A stretch of DNA of 53,291 nt from assembly GCF_006864535.1 (NCBI RefSeq), contig NZ_QHLL01000012.1:1-53291 (forward strand), read 5' to 3'. The notes below the pieces were generated by a model. That model was not told the DNA's origin. It searched no databases and saw nothing but the letters and a program-made list of their open reading frames with translations. This stretch comes from Campylobacter sp. MIT 12-8780. GTDB taxonomy: Bacteria; Campylobacterota; Campylobacteria; Campylobacterales; Campylobacteraceae. The position numbers were made by a program, and so were the translations under genes. Shown one piece after another: positions 25,456 through 33,926 of the stretch; within the stretch, counting starts at the first letter, position 1; each line of letters opens with the position of its first letter.

Positions 25456-26634
25456 CTAGATAGCTTCATCAAATGTTAGGGTATTTAACTTTTTGGCACA
25501 CAATAAATCATTTAAGTCTATCCCATCTACACAGTCCCACCTTGCAGTGAGATTAGGTATTCTAAGTAAATTTAAATGTTCTCTTAGTGCCTTTTCGCCA
25601 TTAATACCAGCCTCATCTTTGTCAAAACTTATCACTATTCTACTCTTGCCTTTTAATAAGGTTAAAAACTCTTCTTTATAAGCAAATACACCATTAAAAG
25701 CGATAAAGCATACATCATCTGAATTTTCATAATATTGCCTTAAAGAAAGCAAGTCGATGTGTCCCTCGCAAATCCATATCCACTTAGACATTCTCAAGCT
25801 TTCATTTTCTAAGCCAAAAGGCATAGGATAGACTATATCAGAGCAAGAAATATTAACTTCTTTAGCTCCCTTATAAGAACTATCTACACTTCTAAAAGAA
25901 AAGCCTACAACCATATTTGAATATAAATCAAAATTTGGCACAACAGCTATATTAAAAGCATAATTAAAAGTCTTCCTTGTTTTTGAGAAAAGCTTAAAGC
26001 GGATTAAATCTTCTAAAGGAAAGCGTTCTAGTAAGTATTTTTCTAAGGTTTTGACATCATTGTAACTTAAAAAGCCTATTTTATCTACCAAATGAAGTTT
26101 GGTAATACCTCGTTTGAGATAATAACTTTCTTTTGGTTTTTGATTGGTTTTAAGTGAAAACCTATATAAAGAAGTATAAATAAGTTTTAGCTTTTGAGCC
26201 TCACTCATTCTAGGATAAAGACTAAGATAAGCATCTAAATCTTTAATGTCCGCATACTCTTTATTTTCATCAAAAATCATATAGACTTTTTCTTTTGTAA
26301 TTTTTGGTGTAAAAGCTACTTTAACCTGCTTGACAATATTATTATCAAGAGTTGGTATATTAAAGTGTGAATGTAAAAACTCGGCAGCTTGTTTAAAATC
26401 CCCATTGAAAAACGCCTTAGTAATATTTATAGGTGTTCCTGAAATACCGCACGCAAAGCAAGAACAAGAATTTGTCCTTTCATAGACTGCCATAGAAGCA
26501 TTCCTATCATTATCTTTGTGCAAAGCCACATTAAAGCAATGAAAATTCCTACCATTTCTAGCAGGAACTGCTCCAAGAGCTTCTAAAACATCTTTTATGG
26601 GTATATGAGCTAAAGTTTCCAAATCATATTTCAT
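25456..26634 (-). CDS. DnaG-type primase with zinc finger and TOPRIM
   Basis: 392 aa. N-terminal CHC2-like zinc finger (residues about 30-60: HCFNVALHKDND, ASMAVYE, CSCFACGISG), a middle catalytic-core-like region, and a TOPRIM domain: IWICEGHIDLLSL (Glu, about residue 290) and RIVISFDKDEAGINGEKAL (DxD-like, about 335). Shorter than chromosomal DnaG (about 600 aa), as expected of plasmid or phage primases without the helicase-binding domain. Primes replication or conjugal second-strand synthesis of the element. Ribosome site AAAGGACTTTAA; abuts the upstream gene. Confidence 0.85.
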   Translation of the reverse strand: MKYDLETLAHIPIKDVLEALGAVPARNGRNFHCFNVALHKDNDRNASMAVYERTNSCSCFACGISGTPINITKAFFNGDFKQAAEFLHSHFNIPTLDNNIVKQVKVAFTPKITKEKVYMIFDENKEYADIKDLDAYLSLYPRMSEAQKLKLIYTSLYRFSLKTNQKPKESYYLKRGITKLHLVDKIGFLSYNDVKTLEKYLLERFPLEDLIRFKLFSKTRKTFNYAFNIAVVPNFDLYSNMVVGFSFRSVDSSYKGAKEVNISCSDIVYPMPFGLENESLRMSKWIWICEGHIDLLSLRQYYENSDDVCFIAFNGVFAYKEEFLTLLKGKSRIVISFDKDEAGINGEKALREHLNLLRIPNLTARWDCVDGIDLNDLLCAKKLNTLTFDEAI

Positions 26635-27114
26635 TTAAAGTCCTTTAAAATATGTGTTATAATCAACCAATTTGGCATTTTTAAAGAAAAAATGTGCCCA
26701 AGCTGGCAGTTTGCTAAATCTTTCTTTATAATCCTTTGTAAGTGTCTCATACCAATCCTTATCAAAGTAAAAAAGAAATTGCTCTGTTTGTCCCTCATCA
26801 ATATAGTCCATCTTGTAGCCAAGATAACCCACATTACAAACCTTATCAAGCTCTAAAGCTATAGATTCAATAAAATCTTCGTCTTTAAGCTTATCAAGAA
26901 TAATCTGCATAAGATTTACTTCTGCTAAACTCTCATAAACTCGAGCAATAAGTGCTTCATTGACAAGATTGTAAAGATGATTTGGGCAATCTTTTAATTC
27001 CAAGTCCATTCTGTCGTTATAAACAACATAAAGAGTTTTTATCGCTCTTTGAACTTCTTGATCTGAAAAAGGACTTATCAAACTTTGAAATTCATCAACC
27101 AAGCTCTTACTCAT
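26635..27114 (-). CDS. Unknown protein beside the primase
   Basis: 159 aa, soluble, acidic and helical; contains NVGYLGYKMDYIDEGQTEQFLFYFDKDWY... type aromatic stretches near the C-terminus (residues about 110-140). No recognised motif. Stop codon directly before the primase ATG, and start overlaps the gene upstream by 4 bp, so translationally coupled. Confidence 0.65.
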   Translation of the reverse strand: MSKSLVDEFQSLISPFSDQEVQRAIKTLYVVYNDRMDLELKDCPNHLYNLVNEALIARVYESLAEVNLMQIILDKLKDEDFIESIALELDKVCNVGYLGYKMDYIDEGQTEQFLFYFDKDWYETLTKDYKERFSKLPAWAHFFFKNAKLVDYNTYFKGL

Positions 27115-27368
27115 TTTTTATCTCCTATAAGCAAGCCTGTAGCAACTATTTCATAGCAATCGTTATTACTACTATATAAAGTTCCCCAAATAGCTTTTTT
27201 GCAATTTAAATCCCTTAAAAGTTCATCTATTTCTTCATCAGAAATAACTTGACAATTTTTAGTATCTAAATGCTCTTTTATATCTTTTCTAGCAGACTCT
27301 TTGCTAGAAAAAATTTTAAGCTCAGGAATGAGTGTATCGCTATTGGTATAAGCTAATATAATTTGCAT
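27111..27368 (-). CDS. Unknown small protein
   Basis: 85 aa. Strand-helix pattern: IILAYTNSDTLIPELKIFSS, then a helical acidic part ISDEEIDELLRDLNCKK, then WGTLYSSNNDCYEIVATGL. Coupled to the next gene by an ATGA overlap. AAAGGAGAAATT precedes the start. Function unknown. Confidence 0.6.
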   Translation of the reverse strand: MQIILAYTNSDTLIPELKIFSSKESARKDIKEHLDTKNCQVISDEEIDELLRDLNCKKAIWGTLYSSNNDCYEIVATGLLIGDKK

Positions 27369-27451
27369 AATTTCTCCTTTATAAAATGCAAAATAATATT
27401 AAAGTAGGTTTTATTACCCACTAAGAGTGTTGTTGGAATAAACAAAAGAAA

Positions 27452-27733
27452 TCAAAGAAAGAGTGTTTTAAAGTATGCTATAAGAGCTTGCTTATGAGAA
27501 TTGACACCATTAAGCACATAAGCTTGGCTTATAGTATCTCTTTGGGTATGTCCATCTTCATCTATCAAGCAAAATTTAATGCTTTCATAGCCCTCTTTAA
27601 GCTCATCAAGCTCAAACTCAGCTATGCTCTTATCTCTTGAAGAAAAACAATGCACTTCTAAAGGTTTAAGCATATCATCAAGAGCTTTATACATACTTGG
27701 CACTTCTAACTTTGAAAAATCTTCTAATTTCAT
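27452..27733 (-). CDS. Unknown small protein
   Basis: 93 aa, soluble, acidic. Contains EFELDELKEGYESIKFCLIDEDGHTQRD, shown here in part: a helix and two strands. AAAAAGGAGACAAA precedes the ATG; overlaps the upstream gene by 4 bp. No family recognised. Confidence 0.6.
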   Translation of the reverse strand: MKLEDFSKLEVPSMYKALDDMLKPLEVHCFSSRDKSIAEFELDELKEGYESIKFCLIDEDGHTQRDTISQAYVLNGVNSHKQALIAYFKTLFL

Positions 27734-27969
27734 TTTGTCTCCTTTTTGTGTTGAGATTTTAAATTTTTATAAAGAGCTAAAGCTCCTAAAAAAAGCCATC
27801 TTATTGTGTAAGACACACTTAATATATAAATAAGCAAAAGACTTATACTAGCAATAAGAGGGCAACCTACAAAAGCAAAAATAATCATAGAAAGAAAAAA
27901 TAAACTTATCAAAGAGATAAAGTCGATAACTTCTTTACTTATTTTTGTTTTAAGTGTTTGATTTTGCAT
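27730..27969 (-). CDS. Small membrane protein
   Basis: 79 aa from the ATG at 27969 (AAAAGGAAAATT). Two long hydrophobic segments: FISLISLFFLSMIIFAFVGC and IASISLLLIYILSVSYTI, basic C-terminus (KNLKSQHKKETK). Probably an inner-membrane protein with both ends in the cytoplasm. Function unknown. Confidence 0.6.
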   Translation of the reverse strand: MQNQTLKTKISKEVIDFISLISLFFLSMIIFAFVGCPLIASISLLLIYILSVSYTIRWLFLGALALYKNLKSQHKKETK

Positions 27970-28014
27970 AATTTTCCTTTTAAAAAAAATAATGAAAGGG
28001 AATTGCGTAATAAT

Positions 28015-28050
28015 CCCCATAGGGACTTTTGCAAATCCCTAAACTTGGGG
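28015..28050 (-). promoter_or_regulatory. Nested hairpin leader element A
   Basis: On the minus strand: outer stem CCCCA / TGGGG, inner stem TAGGGA / TCCCTA, loop about 10 nt. It lies in the gap ahead of the membrane gene at 27969. Same shape, different sequence from the elements at 30166, 32606, 33542, 34952, 35385, 36716 and 37120. Confidence 0.55.
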
Positions 28051-28074
28051 TTGTGTGTGAGTTAAAAAAGAGTA

Positions 28075-28371
28075 TTAAAACCACTCAAGACGAACAAAAC
28101 CATCATCTTTGGCATATTGAGCTGTTTGTGCTATATGAATCAAACTAGAAAGATCATCTCTTTCTTGCTCATTAAGTTCTAAGCTATCAAGCTTGTCTTT
28201 AAGGGCAAGTAAATCCTCTGTGTCAACCTCAAGATATTCTTGATTTTCAGTGTCATAATACTGAACTCCAAGTCTCTCAAAAAACTCACTTAACTTGTTG
28301 TAGTTATCTTCATATAAAGAACCTTTATACTCAACTACTCTTTTTGCAACTAAATGTGCTCTGTAACCCAT
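28075..28371 (-). CDS. Unknown small protein
   Basis: 98 aa, soluble, acidic. MGYRAHLVAKRVVEYKGSLY at the N-terminus, a helical middle (NKLSEFFERLGVQYYD), EVDTEDLLALKDKLDSLE and a C-terminal WF. Phage-like small protein of no recognised family. AAAGGAGAAACA ahead of the ATG. Confidence 0.6.
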   Translation of the reverse strand: MGYRAHLVAKRVVEYKGSLYEDNYNKLSEFFERLGVQYYDTENQEYLEVDTEDLLALKDKLDSLELNEQERDDLSSLIHIAQTAQYAKDDGFVRLEWF

Positions 28372-28450
28372 TGTTTCTCCTTTAAAATGTGTAAATTTTT
28401 GTTAAACATACGAGAACAAATAAATTATTCTCAACTGATGTGTAAAATAA

Positions 28451-28903
28451 TTAAAACAAAGTTGGTTCTTTAGACTTAGATTTATAAGCTTGCACCGCTT
28501 GTATTATCTTGTCAATAGCCTCATTAACCTTTGTTTTAATTGGCACATAAATTAAACGCTCTAAGTCAGGATTGGCTTCATTTTTATAAATAAAAAATTC
28601 AACACAAATCCTATTTTTATGCTTTACAGTTCCCCAACCTGATGTAAGCACAAGTTGTTCTTCATCAAGCTCAAATTCCTCAGAGTCATATACACCAAAA
28701 CTTAAATTTAAAAAACCACAAATGTCATCTAAAATCAAGTCATTGTAGTGTTTAAAAGCTGATTCTTCTATACTTTTGAAAAAGTATTTAGCAACTCCTC
28801 TACACCTTTCATTTAATCTACTCCTTATTGTTTCATACACATCTTTTCTTTTTTCTGCTGATGGAGCACAATATATTATTTCATCAGTATTAGTTTGTGT
28901 CAT
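28451..28903 (-). CDS. Unknown protein
   Basis: 150 aa, soluble. N-terminal helices (EKRKDVYETIRSRLNERC), then a strand-rich half (LVLTSGWGTVKHKNRICVEF) and a Lys-rich helical C-terminus. AACAAGGGGGAGAACA precedes the ATG. No family recognised. Confidence 0.6.
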   Translation of the reverse strand: MTQTNTDEIIYCAPSAEKRKDVYETIRSRLNERCRGVAKYFFKSIEESAFKHYNDLILDDICGFLNLSFGVYDSEEFELDEEQLVLTSGWGTVKHKNRICVEFFIYKNEANPDLERLIYVPIKTKVNEAIDKIIQAVQAYKSKSKEPTLF

Positions 28904-28917
28904 TGTTCTCCCCCTTG

Positions 28918-29463
28918 TTAAAGTAAAGCATCAAGCTCTAGTATTGACTTAGTCTTATCTAAGATAAGATTGATTTGTTCAAGTGCATCATCAGGGATTG
29001 GATTATAAAGCCAAGCACTACCATAACGATAAAGCGATCCCTTATGTTCAACCTCATACAAACCTATGCTTTTAAGATACTCGCATCTTTCATCATAATC
29101 CGAGTTTTTCCTCAAAGCACCTTTTTCATAAGCCATAGCTAAAGCTTCTTCTTGTTCTTTAGTGCCTGCGTGCAAGTTATTTAAATGATACTTACTCCAA
29201 AGCTCTCTAATGAGTGCAAAACTTTTATGTTCTTTTGCAAGTTTATCGAGCTCTTTGGTATCAAGACATTGACCACAATGAATAACATCTGTCCTTTTTA
29301 AATTCCAGATATTTCCACATACACTAAAGCGGTAAGTTCCATCACTCATTACCTTAAAGCCAAAATCAACACTTACTGCATTAATTTTTCTTCCTATATT
29401 GTAGTAATCAATCTTACCAAACTCAAGCACTCTACTCTTTTCTTCTACTATTTTAATAACCAT
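28918..29463 (-). CDS. Unknown protein
   Basis: 181 aa from the ATG at 29463, chosen for AAAGGAGAAACT; an upstream frame extension has no ribosome site. Strand-rich beginning (VIKIVEEKSRVLEFGKIDYY), DGTYRFSVCGNIWNLKR with CxxC-like CGQCL further on, then helices and HKGSLYRYGSAWLYNPIPDD near the end. Might bind metal through its cysteines; no family recognised. Confidence 0.6.
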   Translation of the reverse strand: MVIKIVEEKSRVLEFGKIDYYNIGRKINAVSVDFGFKVMSDGTYRFSVCGNIWNLKRTDVIHCGQCLDTKELDKLAKEHKSFALIRELWSKYHLNNLHAGTKEQEEALAMAYEKGALRKNSDYDERCEYLKSIGLYEVEHKGSLYRYGSAWLYNPIPDDALEQINLILDKTKSILELDALL

Positions 29464-29483
29464 AGTTTCTCCTTTATTTTTAG

Positions 29484-29678
29484 TTAATTTTTGTTTTCTA
29501 AGAGTTCTTCTAGCCATAGCAAAGGCTGAGTTAGAAACCAACGCAAAGAGCGTATGGGCTTCCATAATCTCAAATTTTGCTGCATAGTCTTATTTACAGC
29601 CCAAGAAATCAAGCTTAAAATAAGACAAAGAGCTAGGTAGAATAAGCTTATATAGCCTAAAATACACACTAAACTCAT
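29484..29678 (-). CDS. Small membrane protein
   Basis: 64 aa. One long hydrophobic segment (CILGYISLFYLALCLILSLI) followed by an amphipathic, Trp-rich region (RSLRWFLTQPLLWLEELL). Start overlaps the stop of the upstream gene (TTATGA), so translation is coupled. Function unknown. Confidence 0.55.
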   Translation of the reverse strand: MSLVCILGYISLFYLALCLILSLISWAVNKTMQQNLRLWKPIRSLRWFLTQPLLWLEELLENKN

Positions 29679-30121
29679 AAAATACCTCTCTTTCTTAAGT
29701 CCATTACTTCTTCATCGCTTAATAAATTCTCTCCACCCTGCTTATAAGTAGTTACTAAAACAGCTCCCAATTCACCTTGTCTTTCAAGCACTATAACTAT
29801 GCCTGAGTCATCAACAAATTTTTGAGATACTGCGTTATGATAACGACCATTTTCCAAAGGTTTAGTATTGCGAACAGCCCTTGAAATAGCCGTGTAAAGA
29901 ATATCTGCTTCTTCAGCAGTAAAGCGTTGCACTACTCTATCCACAAAATGAGTGGTAGTTTTAATGCTATTTTTTACTTGCCTAGAAAACAAAGAGATAA
30001 GAAAATCAACAGATTGTTTGGTTTTTTTAGCTTCTTTATAAGCTAGGGCTCTAGCTATTTTTGAAGCAACTAAAGTGATGAAGCTACTGTTATCAGTAAC
30101 TAATAATGTTGAAGTTTGCAT
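29675..30121 (-). CDS. Unknown protein with a possible RelE/colicin-like nuclease fold
   Basis: 148 aa. The C-terminal 90 residues (TTHFVDRVVQRF, ILYTAISRAVRN, GIVIVLERQGELGAVLVTTY) follow the helix-helix-four-strand pattern of the BECR nucleases (barnase/EndoU/colicin E5-D/RelE), with His and Arg in the helix and a Thr in the last strand. This is pattern recognition only. It could instead be a phage-type structural or DNA-modifying helper. AAAGGACAAAAA precedes the ATG. Confidence 0.55.
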   Translation of the reverse strand: MQTSTLLVTDNSSFITLVASKIARALAYKEAKKTKQSVDFLISLFSRQVKNSIKTTTHFVDRVVQRFTAEEADILYTAISRAVRNTKPLENGRYHNAVSQKFVDDSGIVIVLERQGELGAVLVTTYKQGGENLLSDEEVMDLRKRGIL

Positions 30122-30165
30122 TTTTTGTCCTTTCTTGCAAAAGCCTCACAAGAAATAGACAAAAT

Positions 30166-30195
30166 CCCAAAGAGGATAAAGCTATCCCCTGTGGG
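30166..30195 (-). promoter_or_regulatory. Nested hairpin leader element B
   Basis: Minus strand: outer stem CCCA / TGGG, inner stem GGGGATA / TATCC-type with a tight loop. Lies 45 bp before the ATG at 30121. Confidence 0.5.
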
Positions 30196-30255
30196 TGTAG
30201 TGTAAAAGCCTATAAAAGGCAACTAAAAAATTGTTTGTAAGTATTATCTTAAAAA

Positions 30256-30729
30256 CTAATCATCTTCATTATTGATAAAAGTTTCAAAGGTAACTTCTCC
30301 TTGCTCTAAAAGCTCCTTAAGCCAATCCAAAACAAGATAACTATTAAAATATAGAAATACATATCTTGGTTTTAAATTAGCATCAGGATCAGAGTTGAAA
30401 GCGAAAAGTCCTCCAAAACCAAACATAGGAGCATTGGTAATTCCAAAACCATTTGGATAAAGCAAGTCATTGTCAGGGCAATAATCTACCAAATACATAC
30501 CATTAGGAATTAAAAAATGATCTCTAAAATCTCCAAAATTCTTAGCAAAATCCATCTCTGATAAGATAGGTTCTCTGTTAAAACCTTGTTCATTTAAATC
30601 CCATTCTTTAAACCACTCTTTCAAAGCTCCTGTGTATTTGATAGTAAAGCCTTTTTTGCTAAATGCAAAACACTCACTACCATAATCTTTGTTAAGTTCA
30701 TCAATAATTTCTTGTGTTAATTCTTGCAT
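30256..30729 (-). CDS. Unknown protein
   Basis: 157 aa, soluble, acidic and aromatic-rich. Features: YGSECFAFSKKGFTIKYTG, then a Gly/Phe-rich centre (NGFGITNAPMFGFGGLFAF) and RYVFLYFNSYLVLDWLKELL near the C-terminus. Shares a general SMI1/KNR4-like feel but no decisive motif. Start overlaps the stop of the upstream gene by one base. Confidence 0.6.
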   Translation of the reverse strand: MQELTQEIIDELNKDYGSECFAFSKKGFTIKYTGALKEWFKEWDLNEQGFNREPILSEMDFAKNFGDFRDHFLIPNGMYLVDYCPDNDLLYPNGFGITNAPMFGFGGLFAFNSDPDANLKPRYVFLYFNSYLVLDWLKELLEQGEVTFETFINNEDD

Positions 30730-31100
30730 TATGCTACCTCCTCTAAGTCAAGTAAGTAATTATTGAGTTTGGACCAAATATTCCACATTTTAGGAGAAAT
30801 ATTATTGCCGTTAACCCAATTTTTAAACACGCCAAATTTGTTTTCATCAGTCATTCTAAAAGTAACACTTTGATCAAGGCTACTTTCTCTAATAACTACA
30901 CGAACTCTACCTAAGCGAGAAAAATCTTTTCCTGCCTTATCAAGAAGTTGCTTCAGCTCTTTAAATAAACGCTCATACAATGTTTCTTCGCTATTTTCGG
31001 TATAATCCCTATTAAAATAGTATATTACATTGTCATCTGCTTTATGTTGTGGCAAAGCTTTAGCACTTTTTGAATTGTTAATAAAAATGTTTAATGTCAT
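30729..31100 (-). CDS. Unknown protein
   Basis: 123 aa from the ATG at 31100 (AAAGGATACACA). Strand MTLNIFINNSKSAK, then YYFNRDYTENSEETLYERLF helix, LGRVRVVIRESSLDQSVTFR strands, and a C-terminal helix. Possibly a small nucleic-acid binding protein; unrecognised. Confidence 0.6.
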   Translation of the reverse strand: MTLNIFINNSKSAKALPQHKADDNVIYYFNRDYTENSEETLYERLFKELKQLLDKAGKDFSRLGRVRVVIRESSLDQSVTFRMTDENKFGVFKNWVNGNNISPKMWNIWSKLNNYLLDLEEVA

Positions 31101-31196
31101 TGTGTATCCTTTGTGCAAAATAAACAAACCCAAAGTCTCTAAAATAAAAATTTAAGACTTTAAGCTTTTCCAAGCATAAGACTCTTAAAAGAGCAA

Positions 31197-31445
31197 CTAA
31201 AGTTTGTCAAAACTTTCTTTCCTTCGATTTCCTTTCCAACCTGTAATAAGCTTTACTACACCTTTTTCACGCTCAAATTTAGCGACAATGGTAGCTATGC
31301 CATTACTTACTTCAAAAAGATTGCAATTTGGATTAGTATTTTTAGCTATCTCGATATAAATTAAATTTATAACCGATAAATCAAAAAATCTTTCTCCGAG
31401 TTGATCTATAAAGTGTTTGGTTGGTATAATGGGTAATTTGTTCAA
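31197..31445 (-). CDS. Small protein with RelE/colicin-like pattern
   Basis: 82 aa from a TTG at 31445, chosen because GAAAGGAAAGAC precedes it and it avoids overlap; an ATG at 31478 has no ribosome site. Pattern: TKHFIDQLGERFFDL helix, LIYIEIAKN helix, then strands LFEVSNGIATIVAKFER and VVKLITGWKGNRR. This matches the same BECR-type layout as the protein at 29675. No neighbouring antitoxin is obvious. Uncertain. Confidence 0.5.
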   Translation of the reverse strand: MNKLPIIPTKHFIDQLGERFFDLSVINLIYIEIAKNTNPNCNLFEVSNGIATIVAKFEREKGVVKLITGWKGNRRKESFDKL

Positions 31446-31464
31446 TGTCTTTCCTTTCGTAAAA

Positions 31465-31809
31465 TTACTTTTCCTCATAGTTATAGTTAAATAAAAAATA
31501 GCTTTTTACCTCTTCTAAAGCTTGTTTATTGTCGGCAAAAACTAAAATTTTATTTTCTTTTGAACCAAAGCGAGCTTGGCTATCACACAAAATAGCTACT
31601 TCATAACCAAAGCGTTCAAGCTTTTCTTTTGCTTCTTTAGCTCTATTTTCAAAGAGTGTTAAGCCCTCATTATCCCACACTAAAGAATGCTCGCTATAAG
31701 CTTGCAATGAAGCAGGATTATAGATACCTTGATGAAAATTCCTTTCAAAGAAATCTTCAAACAACTCTTTTTTCTCCATTAGTGAAATATCTGATTTTTG
31801 CAGTGTCAT
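31465..31809 (-). CDS. Unknown protein
   Basis: 114 aa, soluble. Helical N-terminal half (MEKKELFEDFFERNFHQGIY) and an alpha/beta C-terminal half (GYEVAILCDSQARFGSKENK, ILVFADNKQALEEVKSYF). AAAGGAAAAAAA precedes the ATG. No family recognised. Confidence 0.6.
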   Translation of the reverse strand: MTLQKSDISLMEKKELFEDFFERNFHQGIYNPASLQAYSEHSLVWDNEGLTLFENRAKEAKEKLERFGYEVAILCDSQARFGSKENKILVFADNKQALEEVKSYFLFNYNYEEK

Positions 31810-31824
31810 TTTTTTCCTTTATTA

Positions 31825-32211
31825 TCATACTTCTTCTAATATGCATTCCTCGAAAGTAAGCACTGATCTGTCTTGAGCTTTTTCTAAGTCTAAGCTATAG
31901 TCCTCATAAAAAGCATTAAGCAAATCCACCACATCTTCGAGTTTCTCAACATAATAATCTGGGTGTGGTATATCATTATCCAAGTCCCATTCAAGTCTTA
32001 ATTTGCCAAGTTGCATATCATTTAAAGTAATAAGTTTTTGATTATTGAATACAAATTGCACAGGATTAAACTCCATTAATTCACAAATTTGTATAGCCTT
32101 TTTTTCAAGCGGACTAAGTTTATTCCACTCAAATGCGTAGTCTTCTACAGAATTAATAACTTTCTCATAATTTACCAATTCCATATCTATTTTTGCTACA
32201 ACCAAATTCAT
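31825..32211 (-). CDS. Unknown acidic protein
   Basis: 128 aa, strongly acidic. KLSPLEKKAIQICELMEFNP resembles a helix-turn-helix-like segment, then LGKLRLEWDLDNDIPHPDYY and a helical acidic C-terminus. Acidity and context would suit an anti-restriction or DNA-mimic role, but that is a guess. AAGGAGAAAA precedes the ATG. Confidence 0.55.
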   Translation of the reverse strand: MNLVVAKIDMELVNYEKVINSVEDYAFEWNKLSPLEKKAIQICELMEFNPVQFVFNNQKLITLNDMQLGKLRLEWDLDNDIPHPDYYVEKLEDVVDLLNAFYEDYSLDLEKAQDRSVLTFEECILEEV

Positions 32212-32219
32212 TTTTCTCC

Positions 32220-32537
32220 TTAATGTTTTGGTATAATTTGTTCATAAAGTTCTATAAAAGAAACTTTAAAACTATTTGTAAATTCACTGATAATGGCTTT
32301 GAGTGCTGTAAAGAGTATTAAAACCTGATGATAGCCTTTTGAAAGATTTTCAAGTAAAATAAACTTTAAGCAAGCATAAAGCTTTTTATAAGCTTCTTGA
32401 AAAGAAAAAGTATCACTTTGAACATTAATAAAATATGCAAGAGCGTGTTTAAAACTTTCTTCTTTTTCTTTGCTTAAGCCTTTAGCAATTGCTATTTTAT
32501 AGCTATTTGAAAGCTTATTTGTGCATAAATAAATCAT
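32220..32537 (-). CDS. Unknown helical protein
   Basis: 105 aa, almost wholly helical, with LSKEKEESFKHALAYFINVQ, LYACLKFILLENLSKGYHQV and LFTALKAIISEFTNSFKV. Might be a small dimeric helix bundle. AATAAGGTCTTACA upstream. No family recognised. Confidence 0.55.
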   Translation of the reverse strand: MIYLCTNKLSNSYKIAIAKGLSKEKEESFKHALAYFINVQSDTFSFQEAYKKLYACLKFILLENLSKGYHQVLILFTALKAIISEFTNSFKVSFIELYEQIIPKH

Positions 32538-32605
32538 TGTAAGACCTTATTGAAGTAAAGAAGCATAAAGCTTCTACTAAAAAAGGGATAAAACAAAAAA
32601 ATATC

Positions 32606-32637
32606 CAGCTAGGGATATTTTTTTCTATCCCCAACTG
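32606..32637 (-). promoter_or_regulatory. Nested hairpin leader element C
   Basis: Minus strand: outer CAG / CTG, inner stem GGGATA / TATCCC, loop about 7 nt of A. Lies in the gap between bet (ending at 32649) and the gene starting at 32537. Confidence 0.5.
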
Positions 32638-32648
32638 AGATGAAGTGT

Positions 32649-33473
32649 TTAAGCAGTGAGTTTTTTAGCCCAAATGCCTTTATCCTTGTAAAAAGAATAA
32701 TTAAGACCTATAAGAGTATCGCTAAGCCCATAAGTAGAACCTATAACCTTAATCCAACCCTCCTTATACTCATATTTAAGACCAAGTGCTTCTAAAGCAA
32801 CTTGCTCTTCTTTAATGAGTTTTGCATTCTCAGCTTGTATATCTACACTTGCTTCAATGGTTTGAGCATCAATCACTATTTCTCCATTTGCATTTTGCGT
32901 GCCAATGCCAACTTCTTCAAGAGCCATTAAACCACTGATATTAAAAGCTTTACGCAAGGCTTGAGACTCTGCAACTTTTTTTATCATTGTTTCAGGCTTA
33001 CTCTGCCAAAATTGTGTAGGCTTACCCTCTTTTGTTAATTGGACATATTCTCCGTATGCCACTTCAACAATAAATGGTTTTTCACAACCTTTTTTAAAAA
33101 CCTCGCAAACTGCAACCAGATCACTTTCCATTTTCCACTTATTATTTATAAGCTTAGGAACTTCCTTGATGAAAGCCTTTGTGACTATACCACCAAATTC
33201 TCCTGATTTATGAGCTATAGCTAAAAAGCCATCTCTACCAACAAGAGGTTCAACCTTTTCTATCCATACACCATTATCGTTTTTAGCTCTACGAGGGACA
33301 AAAAAGATTTGTTTTGTGATAGGGTTAAGATTGAATTGTTTGGCAATTTCTAAGCAATAAGCAATATCAAGCTCATTTGCTGTTTGAGGAAAGAATTGTT
33401 TTTTAACAAATTCTATTTCTTCTTTGTTTAGCCAAGTATCGGTAGTATGTTTGATGATTTGTAAATTTGACAT
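32649..33473 (-). CDS. bet: Bet/RecT-type single-strand annealing protein
   Basis: 274 aa. The phage recombination protein Bet (RecT superfamily) pattern is plain: FVKKQFFPQTANELDIAYCLEIAKQF at the start (in part), LNPITKQIFFVPRR, VEPLVGRDGFLAIAHKSGEF, and MIKKVAESQALRKAFN near residue 175. Anneals complementary strands for element recombination. It pairs with the exonuclease at 35684 and SSB at 37857 and shares its 5' leader repeat with the exonuclease gene. AAAGGAAAACACT precedes the ATG. Confidence 0.9.
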   Translation of the reverse strand: MSNLQIIKHTTDTWLNKEEIEFVKKQFFPQTANELDIAYCLEIAKQFNLNPITKQIFFVPRRAKNDNGVWIEKVEPLVGRDGFLAIAHKSGEFGGIVTKAFIKEVPKLINNKWKMESDLVAVCEVFKKGCEKPFIVEVAYGEYVQLTKEGKPTQFWQSKPETMIKKVAESQALRKAFNISGLMALEEVGIGTQNANGEIVIDAQTIEASVDIQAENAKLIKEEQVALEALGLKYEYKEGWIKVIGSTYGLSDTLIGLNYSFYKDKGIWAKKLTA

Positions 33474-33477
33474 AGTG

Positions 33478-33580
33478 TTTTCCTTTCAAAAGAATGAGCC
33501 TGTCAAAGCTCAAAGATGATGAAAGGATAAAAGTGTAGTATCCCTATTGAGGATAAAACTTTTATCCTCAACGAGGGTTG
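33478..33580 (-). repeat. Leader repeat copy 1 (ahead of bet), includes nested hairpin D
   Basis: About 100 bp nearly identical to 36655-36755. Includes the hairpin 33542-33577 (outer CCCT / AGGG, inner TTGAGGATAAAA / TTTTATCCTCAA with one-base loop), then GAGC-loop-GCTC and the ribosome site. Confidence 0.8.
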
Positions 33581-33624
33581 TAATAATTTAAAAAGACTTT
33601 TAAATTTTATCGAGCTATGTTTGT

Positions 33625-33873
33625 TTAAATAAGATTTGTATCAACATACAATTCAAACTCTGTAAACAGCCTATCGGCTATCTTTCGCTCATCACAATCA
33701 AGACTCTTATAAGAAAGAATATCTCTAGCCTTTCGTTTAAGAAAAGGGCGAGGTGCTTCCATTTTGTAAGCATATATCCCATCTTTTTTAATCTTTTTGG
33801 CAACTGTATTGCGAAATTTCACAAATTTAACAAACTGCTCTTTGTTTGGTATCTTGATTTCGTCTTCAAACAT
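33625..33873 (-). CDS. Unknown small protein
   Basis: 82 aa, basic in the middle (KFRNTVAKKIKKDGIYAYKM, PRPFLKRKARDI) and acidic at the end. Possibly nucleic-acid binding. AAGGAGAACA precedes the ATG. Lies directly upstream of the bet leader. Confidence 0.55.
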   Translation of the reverse strand: MFEDEIKIPNKEQFVKFVKFRNTVAKKIKKDGIYAYKMEAPRPFLKRKARDILSYKSLDCDERKIADRLFTEFELYVDTNLI

Positions 33874-33926
33874 TGTTCTCCTTAATTAGTGTGGTTAAAA
33901 TTGAAAATAAACCTAAAATTTAAACT

